Shown: positions 22,471-35,690 of the stretch, one piece after another
Numbering within the stretch: position 1 is the stretch's first letter
Layout of the letters: each line of letters opens with the position of its first letter
Source: Lichenostomus cassidix
Taxonomy: Eukaryota; Chordata; Aves; Passeriformes; Meliphagidae
DNA: 64,000 nt
Direction: 5' to 3'
NCBI GenBank assembly: GCA_008360975.2
Contig: CM039183.1
Coordinates: forward strand, 78,404,350-78,468,349
Made by a program: the position numbers and the translations under genes
Notes under the pieces: model-generated
What the model saw: only the letters and a program-made list of their open reading frames with translations
Databases searched by the model: none
Told to the model about the DNA's origin: nothing

Positions 22471-25400
22471 CCCAGTGCGCGCCCTGGCGTGCTCCCCCTG
22501 AGGCAACGTTGGTGCTTCTTTTTATATCTTTTTTTCTTATATACACACACACCCCCTTTTTTATAGGGTACTTTTACCGAGGACATGTGCCCTCCTTAAT
22601 TCTTTTATCGTGTGGTCCCAATACTTCATTCCGCTGCCAGCATCAGATGCTGTCACTATATATGCAAGGTTTTCCGCTGAGCTCCTGCCATTTCCATGTT
22701 CCCCTGTACCAAGGGAATTTACTTTTGTTTCTATTTTTATTTATTATTTTTGTTTCCCCTTTTCTATCTGAGGCTGCATGTGAGAGGGGCAAAAACAAGT
22801 TATATAAGAGCTGGCGAACAGTAATAGTACCAGCCTTGAGGACTGGGAGGGTTGGTGGGATGGAGCTGCCCTAGAAGCTGAAGGAGGGCTTAAACCCCAG
22901 GTAATTTATTGTCCCATTGAAGACCCACATTACTGGGGCACCACAAAGATTGAAGCACTCTTTGGAATAGTATTTTGCATTTTTGAGTTTGTATGAGGCA
23001 TAAGGAGTGTGCCTACCTTAGCAGTGCCCCAGAGTAGCTTCAAGTAGCTGCTACTGTAAAAACAGTAGCTACAGACTTGTGTTTTCTCCACATCTTCAGC
23101 ACAATACATTTCACAAAATAGCACCAGCACAGAAATGTTACATATTTGAAGCTCTATGGGAAATGTAATCAGGTTAATTTTTCACATCTGAAAGTCAAAA
23201 CCAGATACAGACTGATTTCTGAAGAAAAGCAACAACTTACTTTGAACAAGAAATAGTTGGAAGAGTGCTTGCATTCAAGCTTGTGCGTGCTGTGGTACGT
23301 CCCAACTTCACCAGTGGACATACTCTGTCATTTTGGAGGTGTGTGCCATTTGGCCACTTGGAAAAATTGGTAATTATGACTTAAGAGTTAATAAAGGACA
23401 ATGTATTTTTCAGTGAAAAATCCAGTTTAGTAGGACATGTGATATTTGTAGCTGGTTTTGTTTTTCCCCACCTCATTTTCACTGTGGCCTAGAATCAGAT
23501 TAGTTAAAATCAGAGTGAGCAAAGGGCTCAAAATTAAATACATATTCATCTTAGGGCTAAGAAATGGAGAATAGAGCAAAGTATAGTAACTTGTGCAATA
23601 AACTGAACATGATCATAAGCAAAATTGTTTCTATTTTTCCTCTTTTTTGAGATAGCTATTGTGAAGCTTGTCAGATGAGGTAAATGTTTGAAAGCTGTTT
23701 GATGGTAGAAACTTCTTTGGCCTAAATTAAGTGAGAGCAATAATTTTTATATTTCACATTTCTCTTTTGAGAAATGCAACACAGGCTGTATAAGGAAAAA
23801 AAAGAGGAAAGGTTCATTGTCTAAAGAAGAAAAGCAGAAACATCCTCTGTCACATTAATAATTACAAGGTGCTAGGAGAACAAAATGTCAGCTTTATCTG
23901 TTTGATAAAGCATAAAAATTAGTTTTAATGTCTGCAGTGAAAGCAACAAAAGATGGGATGTCTTTGACCAATGACTCTTAATTGTCTCAGGATTCTTTTT
24001 AGTACCTGCCTGAAATGAGAAAATATCCCAGGGAGAAAGTGTGATTTACCCATTAGAGAGCAAATTGAAAGAGAGGTGTTGAAAGGATAAGGAGAAAATA
24101 ATGACTAACAGCTGTTGTTCCCCTGCATATTTTCACACTGTATGAGTCTTCTTGGCTTTATTGTTCAGTAATGCAGTGCTGTTTATTGAGAGAAATACAG
24201 AATTTTGTCTTTGCAATTAATAACTTATCATAGACATCATAAAAAAAAAATAAAACCCACCTTAACATTTTGCTGTCTTCCCACTGACCTTGATATACAG
24301 GCTAGAAATCGGTAAACCAGGGATAGAAGATGCTTTGTCATGTTTGTCTCTTCTGCAGTTTGTGCACAGTAACAGTGCATTCGTAAGTTACTATCTGAGC
24401 CATGGTTTCATGGTGCTTAAATCTCTGCAAGCAGGAGCTACATACAACTGCAGAACAAATAGCTGGTCAAAGGGGAGTGATGGAGTGCACTTAAAACTAG
24501 TTCTTTGCATATAGTAATGAAATATATAGCTCTGAATTCAACATGAGATCTGATAGAGGCAGTTCCCTCATGCATTCTTGACTCATCTAACTAAGGCAAT
24601 ATTCCTCATTCTGTGCCTTAGTTCCTGCCTTTTTGTATTTCTACTTTTTTAAAAAGTGCAAGTCCTGAGTTGATGGTTGTTCATGGTTTTACGTATATAA
24701 CTAGACTGCCACTAGTAGAGGAAGGCTGGGAATCAGGGTCTAATACACTGTGCTTTAAATATTATACTGGAATGAAAATGGAAATATTATGGTTTATGGT
24801 TTTATTTACTTGTGTGCAATAATAAAAACGTCTGGGCTTTTGACCAGTTATCAGCTTTTTGAAAATTTAATTGGTAGAAAAAATTTTCTTACCACTTTCC
24901 AAGCAGATCATAGCTGGTCATTTACAGGGTTCAATCCTGTTTAGCCATAGCTTGATTTTTATAGGGATTTTTGTACAAAATTGCAATTGAGGAATTCCAA
25001 ATGCAGTACAAAAATTCTTGTACAGTCACTCTGAATTTACAATGGTAGAATTAAACCCCAATTTTGTTTTCTCAGAATTATACCAAGCAGTATTTATCCA
25101 GAATGAAAGTAATTTGTTTGATTTTGTTTAAATTGATTAAAAGTGCATTAGTGGCTTTCTGCAGTATCACATCTTGAAATGCAGTGCCCTGTTAATAGGA
25201 TATGCAGAAAAGCAAACACAGAGGTCTGTGCAGATTTCAGTGTGCTACTATAAACAAAGAAGGTGGTCACAAATGGCTTAGAGCTAAATTTGACAAGACA
25301 GTGCTAATCACACTTGGACATGGGAATATCTGGACACAGGACATTCAGCTGACTTCATATTCACCTCTCTGAAGGTGGAGGTTGCTCTCACTTATTAGTA

Positions 25401-28160
25401 AAGCAGGGACCTTGCATGAGAATTATTGCATGAGTTGATACGGGGAGAGAATTGACTTGATCTTGTCAGGAATTTGTTTTAGTGAGGAAAGCAAGGTCAA
25501 ACGTGGAACTGTTCCTCTGCTTATTGAGACTGAGCTGAGTAAACTGATTAACAAACAAAATTTGATCTTGATTATTTTATAGCCTAGCTTCATCTTGTTG
25601 CTTCCACTTTTGGCAACACTAAAGGGCCAGGTTTTGAAATTAGGTGTATGGCTGATTTTGCATATAGATATTGACTGTATATGCATATGTCATTTATTTA
25701 CATGTTTGGTCTGTTAGCTCATAAATTGATCTTTTTTTTTTTCCCTCTGAAAGCAAAGATTGCACAGGAAGTTTATGTACAACTTTGATAGATGCTCATC
25801 TGTGTGCAGTGACAATTTCCTGAAAATTTTGCAATGGTGTCTTATGAGGCCTCAAGCATTTTTAGTTGTGATATGAGACAAAGGGCATTCTTTCTGCTAT
25901 GGTTTGAAAATAAAACATCAGTTTGTAAAGAACAAAGATCAACACAGATGTTTCCACCAACCTTTATCCTTACCATTATTTGGATTTGATATAGTATTTT
26001 CAATAGACCTAAAAATAGTACCTGAAAAGTGGACTTCATTCAGCATTTCCACAAAATGATTTCTTTTTTCAGTAAATAATATGAGATCCAAACTAGATTC
26101 CATGAAATAAAATAAATATAATTTCTCTTTTTTAATTTAAAAAAAAGGGAATACGACATCAGTGAATCAGTCTATTCACATTACCAATGATACCAATGGC
26201 TATAAAATGATTGCTTGGCTAATGAAGATTATTGCTGGCATGTATTTTTTCCATCCTATTCATACACAAAAATGCAGTACATATTCAAACATTGTAATAC
26301 CACTTAAACAAGATTGCCAGGTGATTCCTACAGAGGGGTATGTTTGGGGGCCTAAAGATGGAATTTTCTTTCATGGACACATCCATCCAACTTCTCCCCA
26401 TTTCTCTGGATTTTTACTAGGCTGTAATAGTGTTAAACATCATTCTTTCATTTTATCGAGAAAATTATTCTTCCCTTTCCTCTATTCAACTGAAACACTG
26501 GAAGGAAAACTTTGTGAAAATGAGGCATGCAATTCTGGGAAAGGACATATTTTCATCCCCTTTTTGCTACTGGAAACCAGCTCCTGGTAATTCAGGAATG
26601 AATGGCCTCACTTGAAGGAGAACAGCTGTACATTCCACTCTGTCAATGAGACTGAAACCCTCCAACTTTCCTAGATTTATCCCAGAACTGATGCTGTTAC
26701 AAACTTTGGGGTGGGGTGATCATTGGAATCTGCTGGGAGATGAGCAATGTGTTTGTGTTCGTGGCACACGTGCAGCTACATGAGAGCCCTGGGTGTCCAT
26801 GTGGCAAAGTGTGACTGCACACAGCAGGTTGGGCTTCCTCATTTCCCTCCTCCTCTGCACTCTGCTCCCAGGCCTAGGCTGGCAAATGGTAAAGGATAAT
26901 GTATCCACATGGGAAAGCAACACATTAAGGGACTGAGAATGTGTAATGGAATCAGCCACCAGTTACAGGGATCTTTTAAAAAAATAGGAGTATCACTTGC
27001 TATTGAATAATGGGCACTTTAAATTCCATGCAGATAAGAAACAGAGACATCAGTGCTGAACACCAATCTTGTTAACCTCTTTTAATAGAATGGGAGTCAG
27101 TGAAACACTGATACATCATTGATGCCAGGGCTCAGCAGAAGTGTCTGGCTGGCTCAGCATAATGCAGCATAATGTCACAGTGTTTGCTGCAGTTGGAGCA
27201 CACAGTGCTGCAGTGTGGCACTGGCAGGATTTGCCCTCTTGCCTCTGGAAATAAGTGAGAGGCAGCCAAATGAAATGAAGTCAACAGCTATTGACAGAAG
27301 AGATGAAGAAATTAAGATAATCATTGGAATGTCCTGATCTGACCCCACTGGTAATACAGTCCCTAGCAATGTCATCTCTTCTCTCACAATGTTCCATTCA
27401 ATTAACTGTTTCTTCAGATATATTGCTTTCCTGGCTACAAAGATAGTGATGGAGGCAGAGCAATTGTTTTTCAATTTCCCTTGTCTCTCCAAGCTATCAG
27501 CACAGCATCAACTCTCTAAGATGCATGCCACTAAGCATGATGTATATAATGCAGCGTGATGTGTATGATGCAGCATTTAACCTCTGGCAGGAAGGAATGA
27601 ATTGCAAGAAACAGAGCTGTACCTCGGACAAACAAGCACCTGAGAAAGGCAATGTGAGTCCTAAAGATAAGCAGTGCCAGCCAGAGGACTACACACAGTA
27701 TCTTGTACTGCACTGCAGGGATGTCAGGGCTCTTACACAGGTGCCTGGAGATAGGTGCTGACAGAGACCCTCTAAGCCTACAGTTCCTTCCTGGCCTCTT
27801 GTGACTGATGTTATGAGGCTGCCAATTCCATCATGTCAGAATTTCAGCACTTCTTCCAGCATGCTTGCATCCCAGAGATCCTTTGTGGTAGCAAGGATCC
27901 TTGAAAAGGAATAGGCTAGTGCAGGCTGCTAGCCTGTCTGTTTTAATGAGAATGCAGGTAAACGCCAGAGGTACCAAAGATAAATACTGATGTCACTTAT
28001 TTTAAGGCTGCTTGTCAGTACCCTTAAAATCACAATTTCTATTGCTTATAATTTTCCAAATTTTATTTTGGACTGAATTTTCCTGTGGCAGGGGAATTAG
28101 TTGGTGGTGATCTAACTGTGATAAGAATAAGACAGCTCAAATCACTGAGCCATTTTCAAG
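22471..28160. other. Intergenic DNA upstream of RIPPLY2
   Basis: About 5.7 kb of AT-rich sequence with no gene or repeat family I can support. A short ACACAC tract near 22,543 and poly-A/T runs are the only simple repeats. Confidence 0.6.
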
Positions 28161-28335
28161 AACCATGGAACAGTTTGGGTTAAAAGGGACATTAAATATC
28201 ATCTAGTTCCAACCCCCCCATCATGGGCAGCAATGCTACTCATTAGATCAGGTTGCTCAGGGCTGCATCCAACCTGGCTTTGAACACTTCCAGGGATAGG
28301 AAGATCATCTTGCAACATAAAGAAGTTCTGGTGCC
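28161..28335 (-). mobile_element. CR1 LINE 3' fragment
   Basis: The stretch from AACCATGGAACAGTTTGGG through ATCATCTAGTTCCAACCCCC to TTTGAACACTTCCAGGGAT is the reverse complement of the avian CR1 3' region, diverged but unmistakable. Confidence 0.9.
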
Positions 28336-29785
28336 TTTTTTTTTGGAGAGCAGTAGGCTTCAGTAGATATTGGGAAGGGCAGCTTAAGGATGTGGGAAGA
28401 ACAGATCATGTTTGAGCAAGCAGACTGGATCTAAGTTCCAGGTAGGCAGTGGAGAGCAGGAAGAAGGAAGGGGCGGGAGAGTCACCAAGGAGCAGGGTTG
28501 CAGAAGCAAAGCAAGAATGACTGGAACAGGAGCTGGCAAAAGAAAGCATTGAGCATTGGAAGGATAATTTGGACTGGAAAAGAATAACTTGGTGATATCA
28601 GGCAGGAATAGGTTTTGTGAAAGGTGAAAGATGGATAGGAGGAGAAACTGAGAGAGAGAAATAGCATTAACAGGGTAAGAGGATTTAAGTGAAGGACTAA
28701 AGACAGGAAGAGCTCCAAGGACTTACAAACAGGGTAAAGACTGAGAAAATAGTCAAAAGCCATGAGACAGGTTTGTCTTAGTGAAGGACATTGAGCCAGT
28801 ATGTCTTGGTCCCAGAGGTGACCTAAACAGAGGTCGGGAAGCTAGAACCTGGGACTGGTTAATAAGTGACATGAAAAGCCCAAATTGGAAAGATACATGA
28901 CTAAAATATTAGTACATTTGAGGGGAAGGGAGAGGGGAATTGAGTTGGGAAAAAAATAGGTATAGGAGTTGTAGCTCCAGTGTATACCTTTCCAAAGCCT
29001 GTGTGGACCCCAGGAGACCCTATTTCAGCAAATCCTGAGAAACGTGCTGGAAAGGTCCCATCACCTATTAGAGAGGCTCCAAGTTAGTACTATTAACAGT
29101 TACTCTTCTAGCTCAAGGAACAAAATCCTGCATCATGGACCTGAAGTTTTCTATCCAGGTGCTATTATTACATGACCTGATGATTTTTTTCCCCTAGTTG
29201 TTTCATTTGTATTTGTACAACATAGCAGCTCACCTATAGACTGTAAATTGGAACAATTTTAGTGCTGCAGTCACCCAAAAAATCAGAAACTTAAAAAAAA
29301 TTTTGTGACGTTCACATGTGAGTTATAGCTCATCAAATTTAAGTGTTTAATGGTTAGTCATCTAAATCTAAGAGGTTGAATTCAGGCTGTTGTTAGATGG
29401 GAACCTTCAGAGACAATTGTGTCCTGGAAAAGCATGTCTTCTAAAAATGCCCTAAAACATCTAAAATGCACAGGGCAGGCAACATGACAAGCTCTCTGGC
29501 ACAATCTGTGTCTCTACTGTCTCTGAAAGATGGCCAGTTTAACTAAGAAATGCCTAGTTTAGCTCAAAAATAGCTTTTAGATGTCTCAAGCCAGGTAATG
29601 TGAATCCAAATGACATGTTTCTGTACGTGTGTGTCTGATATGAGAGACTGCAGTATGATTTGTAGAAGTGTTTAAGTCCAGCCCTCCCAGCATTTTCAAG
29701 TGCAAATTCCCTCTTGCATTTGTGTGTCCTAAATAGGCTGAACACCATGGATCTGAGGCTCACGACTGCATTGGAAATTAATGAG
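28336..29785. other. Intergenic DNA
   Basis: Purine-rich stretches (GGAAGAAGGAAGGGGCGGG near 28,457 and similar) but no gene, repeat family or regulatory site I can support. Confidence 0.55.
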
Positions 29786-29860
29786 AATCTTAGAATCATA
29801 GAATGGTTTGGGATGGAAGGGACCCTAAAGATCATCTAGGTCCAGCCTCCCTGGCCATCA
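29786..29860 (-). mobile_element. CR1 LINE 3' terminal fragment
   Basis: GAATCATAGAATGGTTTGGG followed by ATGGAAGGGACCCTAAAGATC and CAGCCTCCCTGGCCATC is a well preserved antisense CR1 3' terminus, about 75 bp long. Confidence 0.92.
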
Positions 29861-31036
29861 AAACAGCATTTTGAAATCTTGTCTTGTTTGTGCTATGGAA
29901 GAAAACCACCAGAGTGTGCAGGCTGTGCAGAGAACAAATGATACGTTGAAAAGCCAGTCGGTACCTTCTCATCACCTATTCTGGGCACTGAGAGAGGGAA
30001 GGAATTTGTGGCTAGTGAAAAATAGGAGATGGTGATGCCATTGACTGCCATAATGCCTAGATACATGCAAGCTGAATTTAAGTTGTGTAGACAACCACAA
30101 TTCTGGTGTTTTTCTAACTTTCTGGTGCTTTCTATCACAGTCTTTATAACATTGTTTTGACACATGATTGTCTGTGAGTGTAAGACATATGTGTCTGTGG
30201 TTTATTCCATCTGGAGATTTTGCCTAGGATCCTCCCCTTTTTAATTTCCCTCAAAAGCCTTTGTGCGTGTCTTTACATGCCCAAACCTAATATTCAAGAT
30301 ATTATTCACTATCAAATATATCAAAACATTCAATATATTTTATATCAAGCATAAAGCTATGGGGTACAATGTTTAGTTTTGACATGAATATAGATACTCA
30401 GATACAGGTACTATACACAGGTAAAAGTTTTGAAGTAGATGATTGAAAATATTTTCTGATAGTCATAAATTTGTCATTTTTAATGAACTTGAGGAACACA
30501 ATAACAATGTTTTAAAAGCTGCATCTTCAATATTTTTATCACCTTCCTCCGGTCAACATTTTATTGATTTCTTTCCTCTTTGACTTACAGTCACAGCCTC
30601 ATTATGAGACATTGCAATGCTGCACATCCTAGCATTCACAATGTGAAATACAGGATAACAAGTAAGTGTGATATAACATTATTAAAAATTTTCTCCTGAC
30701 TTTTTTCATTAGTAAGCTTTAAGAATTCCACAGATCCCACTGTCCAAGTTACTGATGTGGCTTTACTCTGTGAAACAGAAGTCTCTGAATAATTAGCATT
30801 TTGTTAGTCAGCCAAGTATCTCTCTGGCCTCCAGGCATTACAGCAGCATGAGTATAAAAAAAGAGTCTGAAATTTTTCCATTACATTTATCTCCTGTCTT
30901 CCTAAACTGGTTCTGTCTTCAAAATAACAGTTCATATCATACCAAATTTCTTTTTTTTCCTACTGAAATACTTTGTGACTATAATACATATTGTAAATTC
31001 CTGTTTGTTTGGGTTTTTTTTACTTTTACAGACTTT
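29861..31036. other. Intergenic DNA
   Basis: AT-rich unique sequence leading into an AT satellite-like tract. No gene supported. Confidence 0.55.
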
Positions 31037-31285
31037 ATAAATATATAAATATATAAACATTTAAATATAAATATATAAATATATAAATATATAAAGATAA
31101 TTAATATATTAAATATATAAATATATATAAATACATAAATATATAAAGAATATATAAATATATTTATATTTATACTGTAAAAATATATTGCATATAAAAT
31201 ATGTATTATATAGGAGAATATCCATATTCTTACCATCCAAGAATATATATATTTTATATATATACCATGAAATATATATGGAATT
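31037..31285. repeat. AT-rich ATAAATAT-type low-complexity tract
   Basis: About 250 bp is almost entirely A and T, with repeated ATAAATAT and ATATAAAT units and interruptions. It gives open frames rich in Tyr, Ile and Phe on the minus strand that are artefacts of composition. Confidence 0.9.
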
Positions 31286-34200
31286 TTTACATATACATGA
31301 AGTACATGTTAGATTAACTTTCACCTGAATATATATGACCTAGCTGGAAATTGACAAATAGCAAATCTAAACCTTGTCGGGAGTATCTTCCTAAGTAAAA
31401 ATTGTGAAAAATATGTATTTTTTTAAATGGTGCTTCTATTAAGAGGAAATGTAAAACACAAATTTAAGAGCATTTTCCAGCCTAAATGCAGAGCAAACTA
31501 TGGAAATTATTACCTGGGGTATTCATTTTCTCAGCACTGCAAAAGATCTCTCATATTGTTGGCAAATACTCCAAAATAAAACATGGTTTCACATGCACAC
31601 CAAGTACCTTTCTGTCTAAAATAAATACTTTAAATACATTGAAACATGTTTGTTTAATGGTGGATATATTTATCTATTTACTGAGTTACACAGAAAGGAT
31701 TAAGAGGACATGAATATGGAGTGCTAGGCATTAATTTTTAAAAATATTAAGTGAAGGCTCTGCTAAAGCACTATTATACGTAAGTATTCTTAAGCATCTT
31801 GTTGAGACAAAGTATTTTTCTTTGCATTTGAACATATATTATTATATATATTAATATATAATTTTCATTATATATGAAAGCCAGGGCTATGTATTAACTG
31901 CAGAAGAGCTGTGGGCTTCATTTCCAGGTGCCCATTTTGCTTTTATCAGGAAAAATCTTATGCTGACCGGCAGCATACTGGAAATTTAGAAAAGGTTTAA
32001 TGACCTCAAAAGGAAATGCAATTTTAAAACCTTCCCTGTCTCCCTCTGAAACCTGCAAGGGAGTCATATGAATTCTCACTGATGTCACAGTGCCCATAAA
32101 CACATTCCATTCAGACGGAAGGAAAGAAAACCTGTCTTGACACTGCAAGACCTGTGCCTATTCAGACAAGGAGAAAATACCAGCTTCTGAGGATCCATCC
32201 TTTCATTTCAATTCTTCAAAGAACCCTAGAGATGCCCTTCATGAATTTACTTATATCATGAGCAAGGAAACAGTGGAAGATCCAGTGCTTGTTTTTTCCC
32301 ATACTGAAGCCAAGAAAAGTATTGTTTGAAGAAAAACTGATGGTGCTTTTTTAAAGAGGTTACTATTTTTCTTCCCTTTCCTGGTGCAGCTTCTGTTCTC
32401 TCTCATTGCTCTCTTTCCATGGTAGGAGAGCAGGTGTGAGGCAGACACTTTGGCAGATAGAAATGTTCTAGTACTATAATTATAATCAACATTTCTCCAT
32501 AAAATACCCAAGGGTTTATGCATGCACAACACACATAGGAAGTTCCACATGGGATTTTCAGTTTTTTTGCAATTAGTCATAAATACAAATACAAATACAA
32601 ATACCTTTAATTTTCTGGAGAATTCTATTTTTAGGGGGGTGAAGGGGATGTCAGGGGGGTGTCAGGGGAGGGATGAGATGTAATACCACTGGAAAGTACT
32701 GGCTTGAACAGACTTAATCCTCCATTGCATTCCAGATGCCTTTGGTGTAGTGGAATGAGGGGAAGCACTATGAATATTCTGCAAAGACTTGGACTTATGA
32801 ATGGTGTCAGCCTCAGCCTCCCCAGCACAGCCTTTAACTGTGTGTGAAAGGCTAACAGTGGAGAAGGAGCATGTGCAGCACAAGGCTTTGTTATTTTCAT
32901 GGACTTTACATGGACATGGGATTCCCTACAGGCCAAATAGCAGGACAAACCTGTAATGGAACTTGAGTTCAATTAAACTCAAGGTTGGAAAGCCTTCTGG
33001 GAACACTCCCTGGAGGGGGAGGACATGGGTTTTATGTGTTCCTCTGTGCTGCACATGCAAACCACAGTGACAGTTGGGGTAATGGCAGACACGAGAAATT
33101 AGCTCAGCTTAATAGCATGCCTCAGTGAGCATTAAAATGATTTTTAATAAATAATTTACTTCAAGAAGTTAATCTCTGTGTTTTCAAATGCGCCTGTTTA
33201 TTTCTGTTGTATAATTGTGTACAGGTTGAGAAATACTTGAATTTTGTTTGTTTATTTAAAAATACATTTTTAATAAATTATGCACAAACTGTTTTGCTGT
33301 TCCTTCTAATCAAACTGATGTGTACCAAGGAACTCAGCAAGGTGGACAGACTCATCACATCTCTCTGCTCTCTTATTGAACTGGGCTGCTATGATTGAGT
33401 GTCCCATGAGGACATTAAACAGATTCCTATTTATCAGTTAAGACTTCCATTCCCCAAAAATCTTAAGTATCGTGTTTAAGAGTCTTTATTTCCATAAGCG
33501 CTCATTCCAGTAAATAGAATAGAAACAAATGCAGAATGTGTGAAAACCCCTGCTTTCATTGTACAGGTGAAAGGGTCTGCGAGCATTCAGGATTAAAAAA
33601 AAAAAACCCAAACAAAATAAAAAAAAACAACTGTAGGAGTGCTTTAAAATGAAGGATTGAGGACAAGGTGACAGATGCAGGAGAGCACGCCAGTTGGAGT
33701 GACTCATTATTGAAAGGGCAAAACTGAAAACACTCTGCATGCCTGAAAGAAGATGACAAAATCCAAGCAGGAGACGACAAAGATTAGTGCAAACAACCCA
33801 AAGAAATCAGACATACAAATAGGAGTTAGATCAGTACCCCGCAGGAGAGTGCTCTGTGTGACTGCTGGGAGTCTGAGGATGGAGGTTAGTGAACTGGAAT
33901 ATTTAATTTTAAATGTTTATAGTATTAGGCATCTGGTAGAAAATAATCAGTGTGATACTATAATGCAGTGGAGTTCAAATACATCTGAATTACGGAGAAG
34001 ACTACACCATTAGAGGAGCAGTAGTTTTAAAAGAAAGCTCAGCCTTACATTGCTAACAGAATAATTATGTGCTGTAAAATCAATTTGTGTTGAAATTTCC
34101 CAGCCAAGAAAGAACAATAGTTAAAATCAGTTGTCCTGTACTGGGAGGTCAGCCTGTACAATCTAGAGGACAGCCCCCCATCCCAAAGCAGGTGGAGCCA

Positions 34201-34904
34201 CCAACACTCTGCGCATGCCTGTCCCTCTCTGTTGATGACAAGCGTGGGAGTCTGCCTGGCAAACTTTGACAAAATATTTACCTGTTCAGTGGGTAAAGTT
34301 CAGCATGATAAATCCACCTGATGATCCAGGCTGTGCTTCTAGTGACTCTCACGGGTCGTGGTAACAGCTGCAAAACACCCTCAGATTAAAGGCTGCAAGG
34401 GTCAGATAGGTGCAACTGGGGACTGCAGCTGTCTGCAGAGGGATTAGGAAGAGTTCAGAGCACGCTATTATTCAGAGACAATCGCTTTAGATAGTTTCAG
34501 TTCTTGGCCCAACTAGTCACGAGAAAAGCCGTTCAAGATTTTACCCCTAGCAGTTTGAAGGATGTATTTTGACATATGACCATACAGTAGCAGTGAGTTG
34601 AAGGTTTTCAAGTATAGTATCCCTGTAAAAATGGAAAAGGCACCAACATCTGAAGTTTGAGAAGGGAGCTGCTTACAAATGGTGAAATTAGTAAAAAATA
34701 AATTACAAGAGTCATTAAAAATTAAATAAAAGTAAATTATAAATAAATTAATATTGTTCATTAAATAATTATAAATAAATTTATATGTGAGAGAGTAAGC
34801 ACGGCTCCTAAAGGTTGAAGACACACTTCACTCATGAAATAAACATTGTTTATCAGCAACTTACTAAGTACAGGTAGCAAAATGAAACAGAAACCATGAT
34901 TATA
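31286..34904. other. Intergenic DNA
   Basis: Contains a small AATAC-type pentamer run near 32,581-32,605 and an AT-rich patch at about 34,685-34,790. The rest appears unique, with no supported gene. Confidence 0.55.
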
Positions 34905-35690
34905 CCACTTTGAGCCACTGGTGAAACTGTATCTTGAGTACTGTATGGACTTCTGCTCCCCTGATACTGTGGCTAGCACAGGTCTTTCCCATGGGAACTT
35001 TTTCCTGTGTTTTATAAACAAAGATAAAGTTTGGATGTTGTTGTTACAGTGTCTCGAGATTTGGACAGTTCAGGTCTGGCCAATCAGGCCTAGGGGGAGG
35101 TTTCTGACTGACTAATCTGGGTGACCTCTGAAAAGTCTATATAGGTTGGATTCAAAATAATAAATCTCTCTTTTCTATGCCACGCTGAGAATCCTGGTTT
35201 TCTTCTCTGCTAGCGGCTCAACAGCGACATGATACAGTGTAACTAGAAAAGGTACAGATAGGCAGCAATTGGGTCAGAGGCAGGAAACAATAGCTAGGCA
35301 AGGGGAGGAAGTATTATGGACTATTTTCTCTTATATTACTCTTCAGCATAGAAAGAAAAAGGTAGCTAAAATAATTTTATTGGCTATCTGTAAATAGTAA
35401 ACAGCAATTTATTATTACCTATGATCTAAAAGCATTTTATAAAATTGCACCATCACAGGCTTAAAATCATCAGAACATGCTTTTTCATATAATGTGTGAT
35501 AAAAATGAAAAACTCATTGCTAGAGGGTGTCACAGAGACCAAAACCATAGATGAGTTTAAAAAACTATCACACATAGATAAGGCAGATCCATCACAGCCT
35601 TCTCAGCATCTAGTGTCAGAGATTGAACTGGACAGGTGCCCTGCCTATCTGGGGATTGCTGTTCTCGCATTCTGATCAAAGTAATTTAAA
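34905..35690 (+). mobile_element. Old CR1-like LINE remnant, split by an LTR
   Basis: The left part (34,905-34,967) reads GAGCCACTGGTGAAACTGTA...TTGAGTACTGTATGGAC, the CR1 segment for the 'gtactgtgtccag' block. After the LTR the right part resumes with ACATGATACAGTGTAACTAG-like sequence and runs to a diverged stretch near 35,515-35,640 (AACTCATTGCTAGAGGGTGT, then GGCAGATCCATCACAGCC) typical of old CR1 3' regions. The middle (35,300-35,500) is poorly aligned. Subfamily cannot be assigned by eye. Confidence 0.6.
34968..35229 (+). mobile_element. Solo LTR (endogenous retrovirus), 262 bp
   Basis: The element starts TGTGGCTAGC and ends CAACAGCGACA, with the TG...CA termini of retroviral LTRs. It is flanked by a 6-bp direct repeat TGATAC (34,962-34,967 and 35,230-35,235). 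Inside are a TATA-like TCTATATAGG near 35,137 and AATAAA at 35,159-35,164. Six-base duplications suit the ERVK/ERV2 or alpharetrovirus-like groups. No internal viral genes accompany it, so it is a solo LTR left after recombination between two LTRs. Confidence 0.8.

Noticed and set aside
26162..26590. 142-codon plus-strand frame
   Set aside because: No recognisable domain, mixed composition, and no splice or promoter signals. Treated as chance.
30979..31324. Minus-strand frames of mostly Tyr, Ile and Phe
   Set aside because: Translation of the AT-only low-complexity tract.
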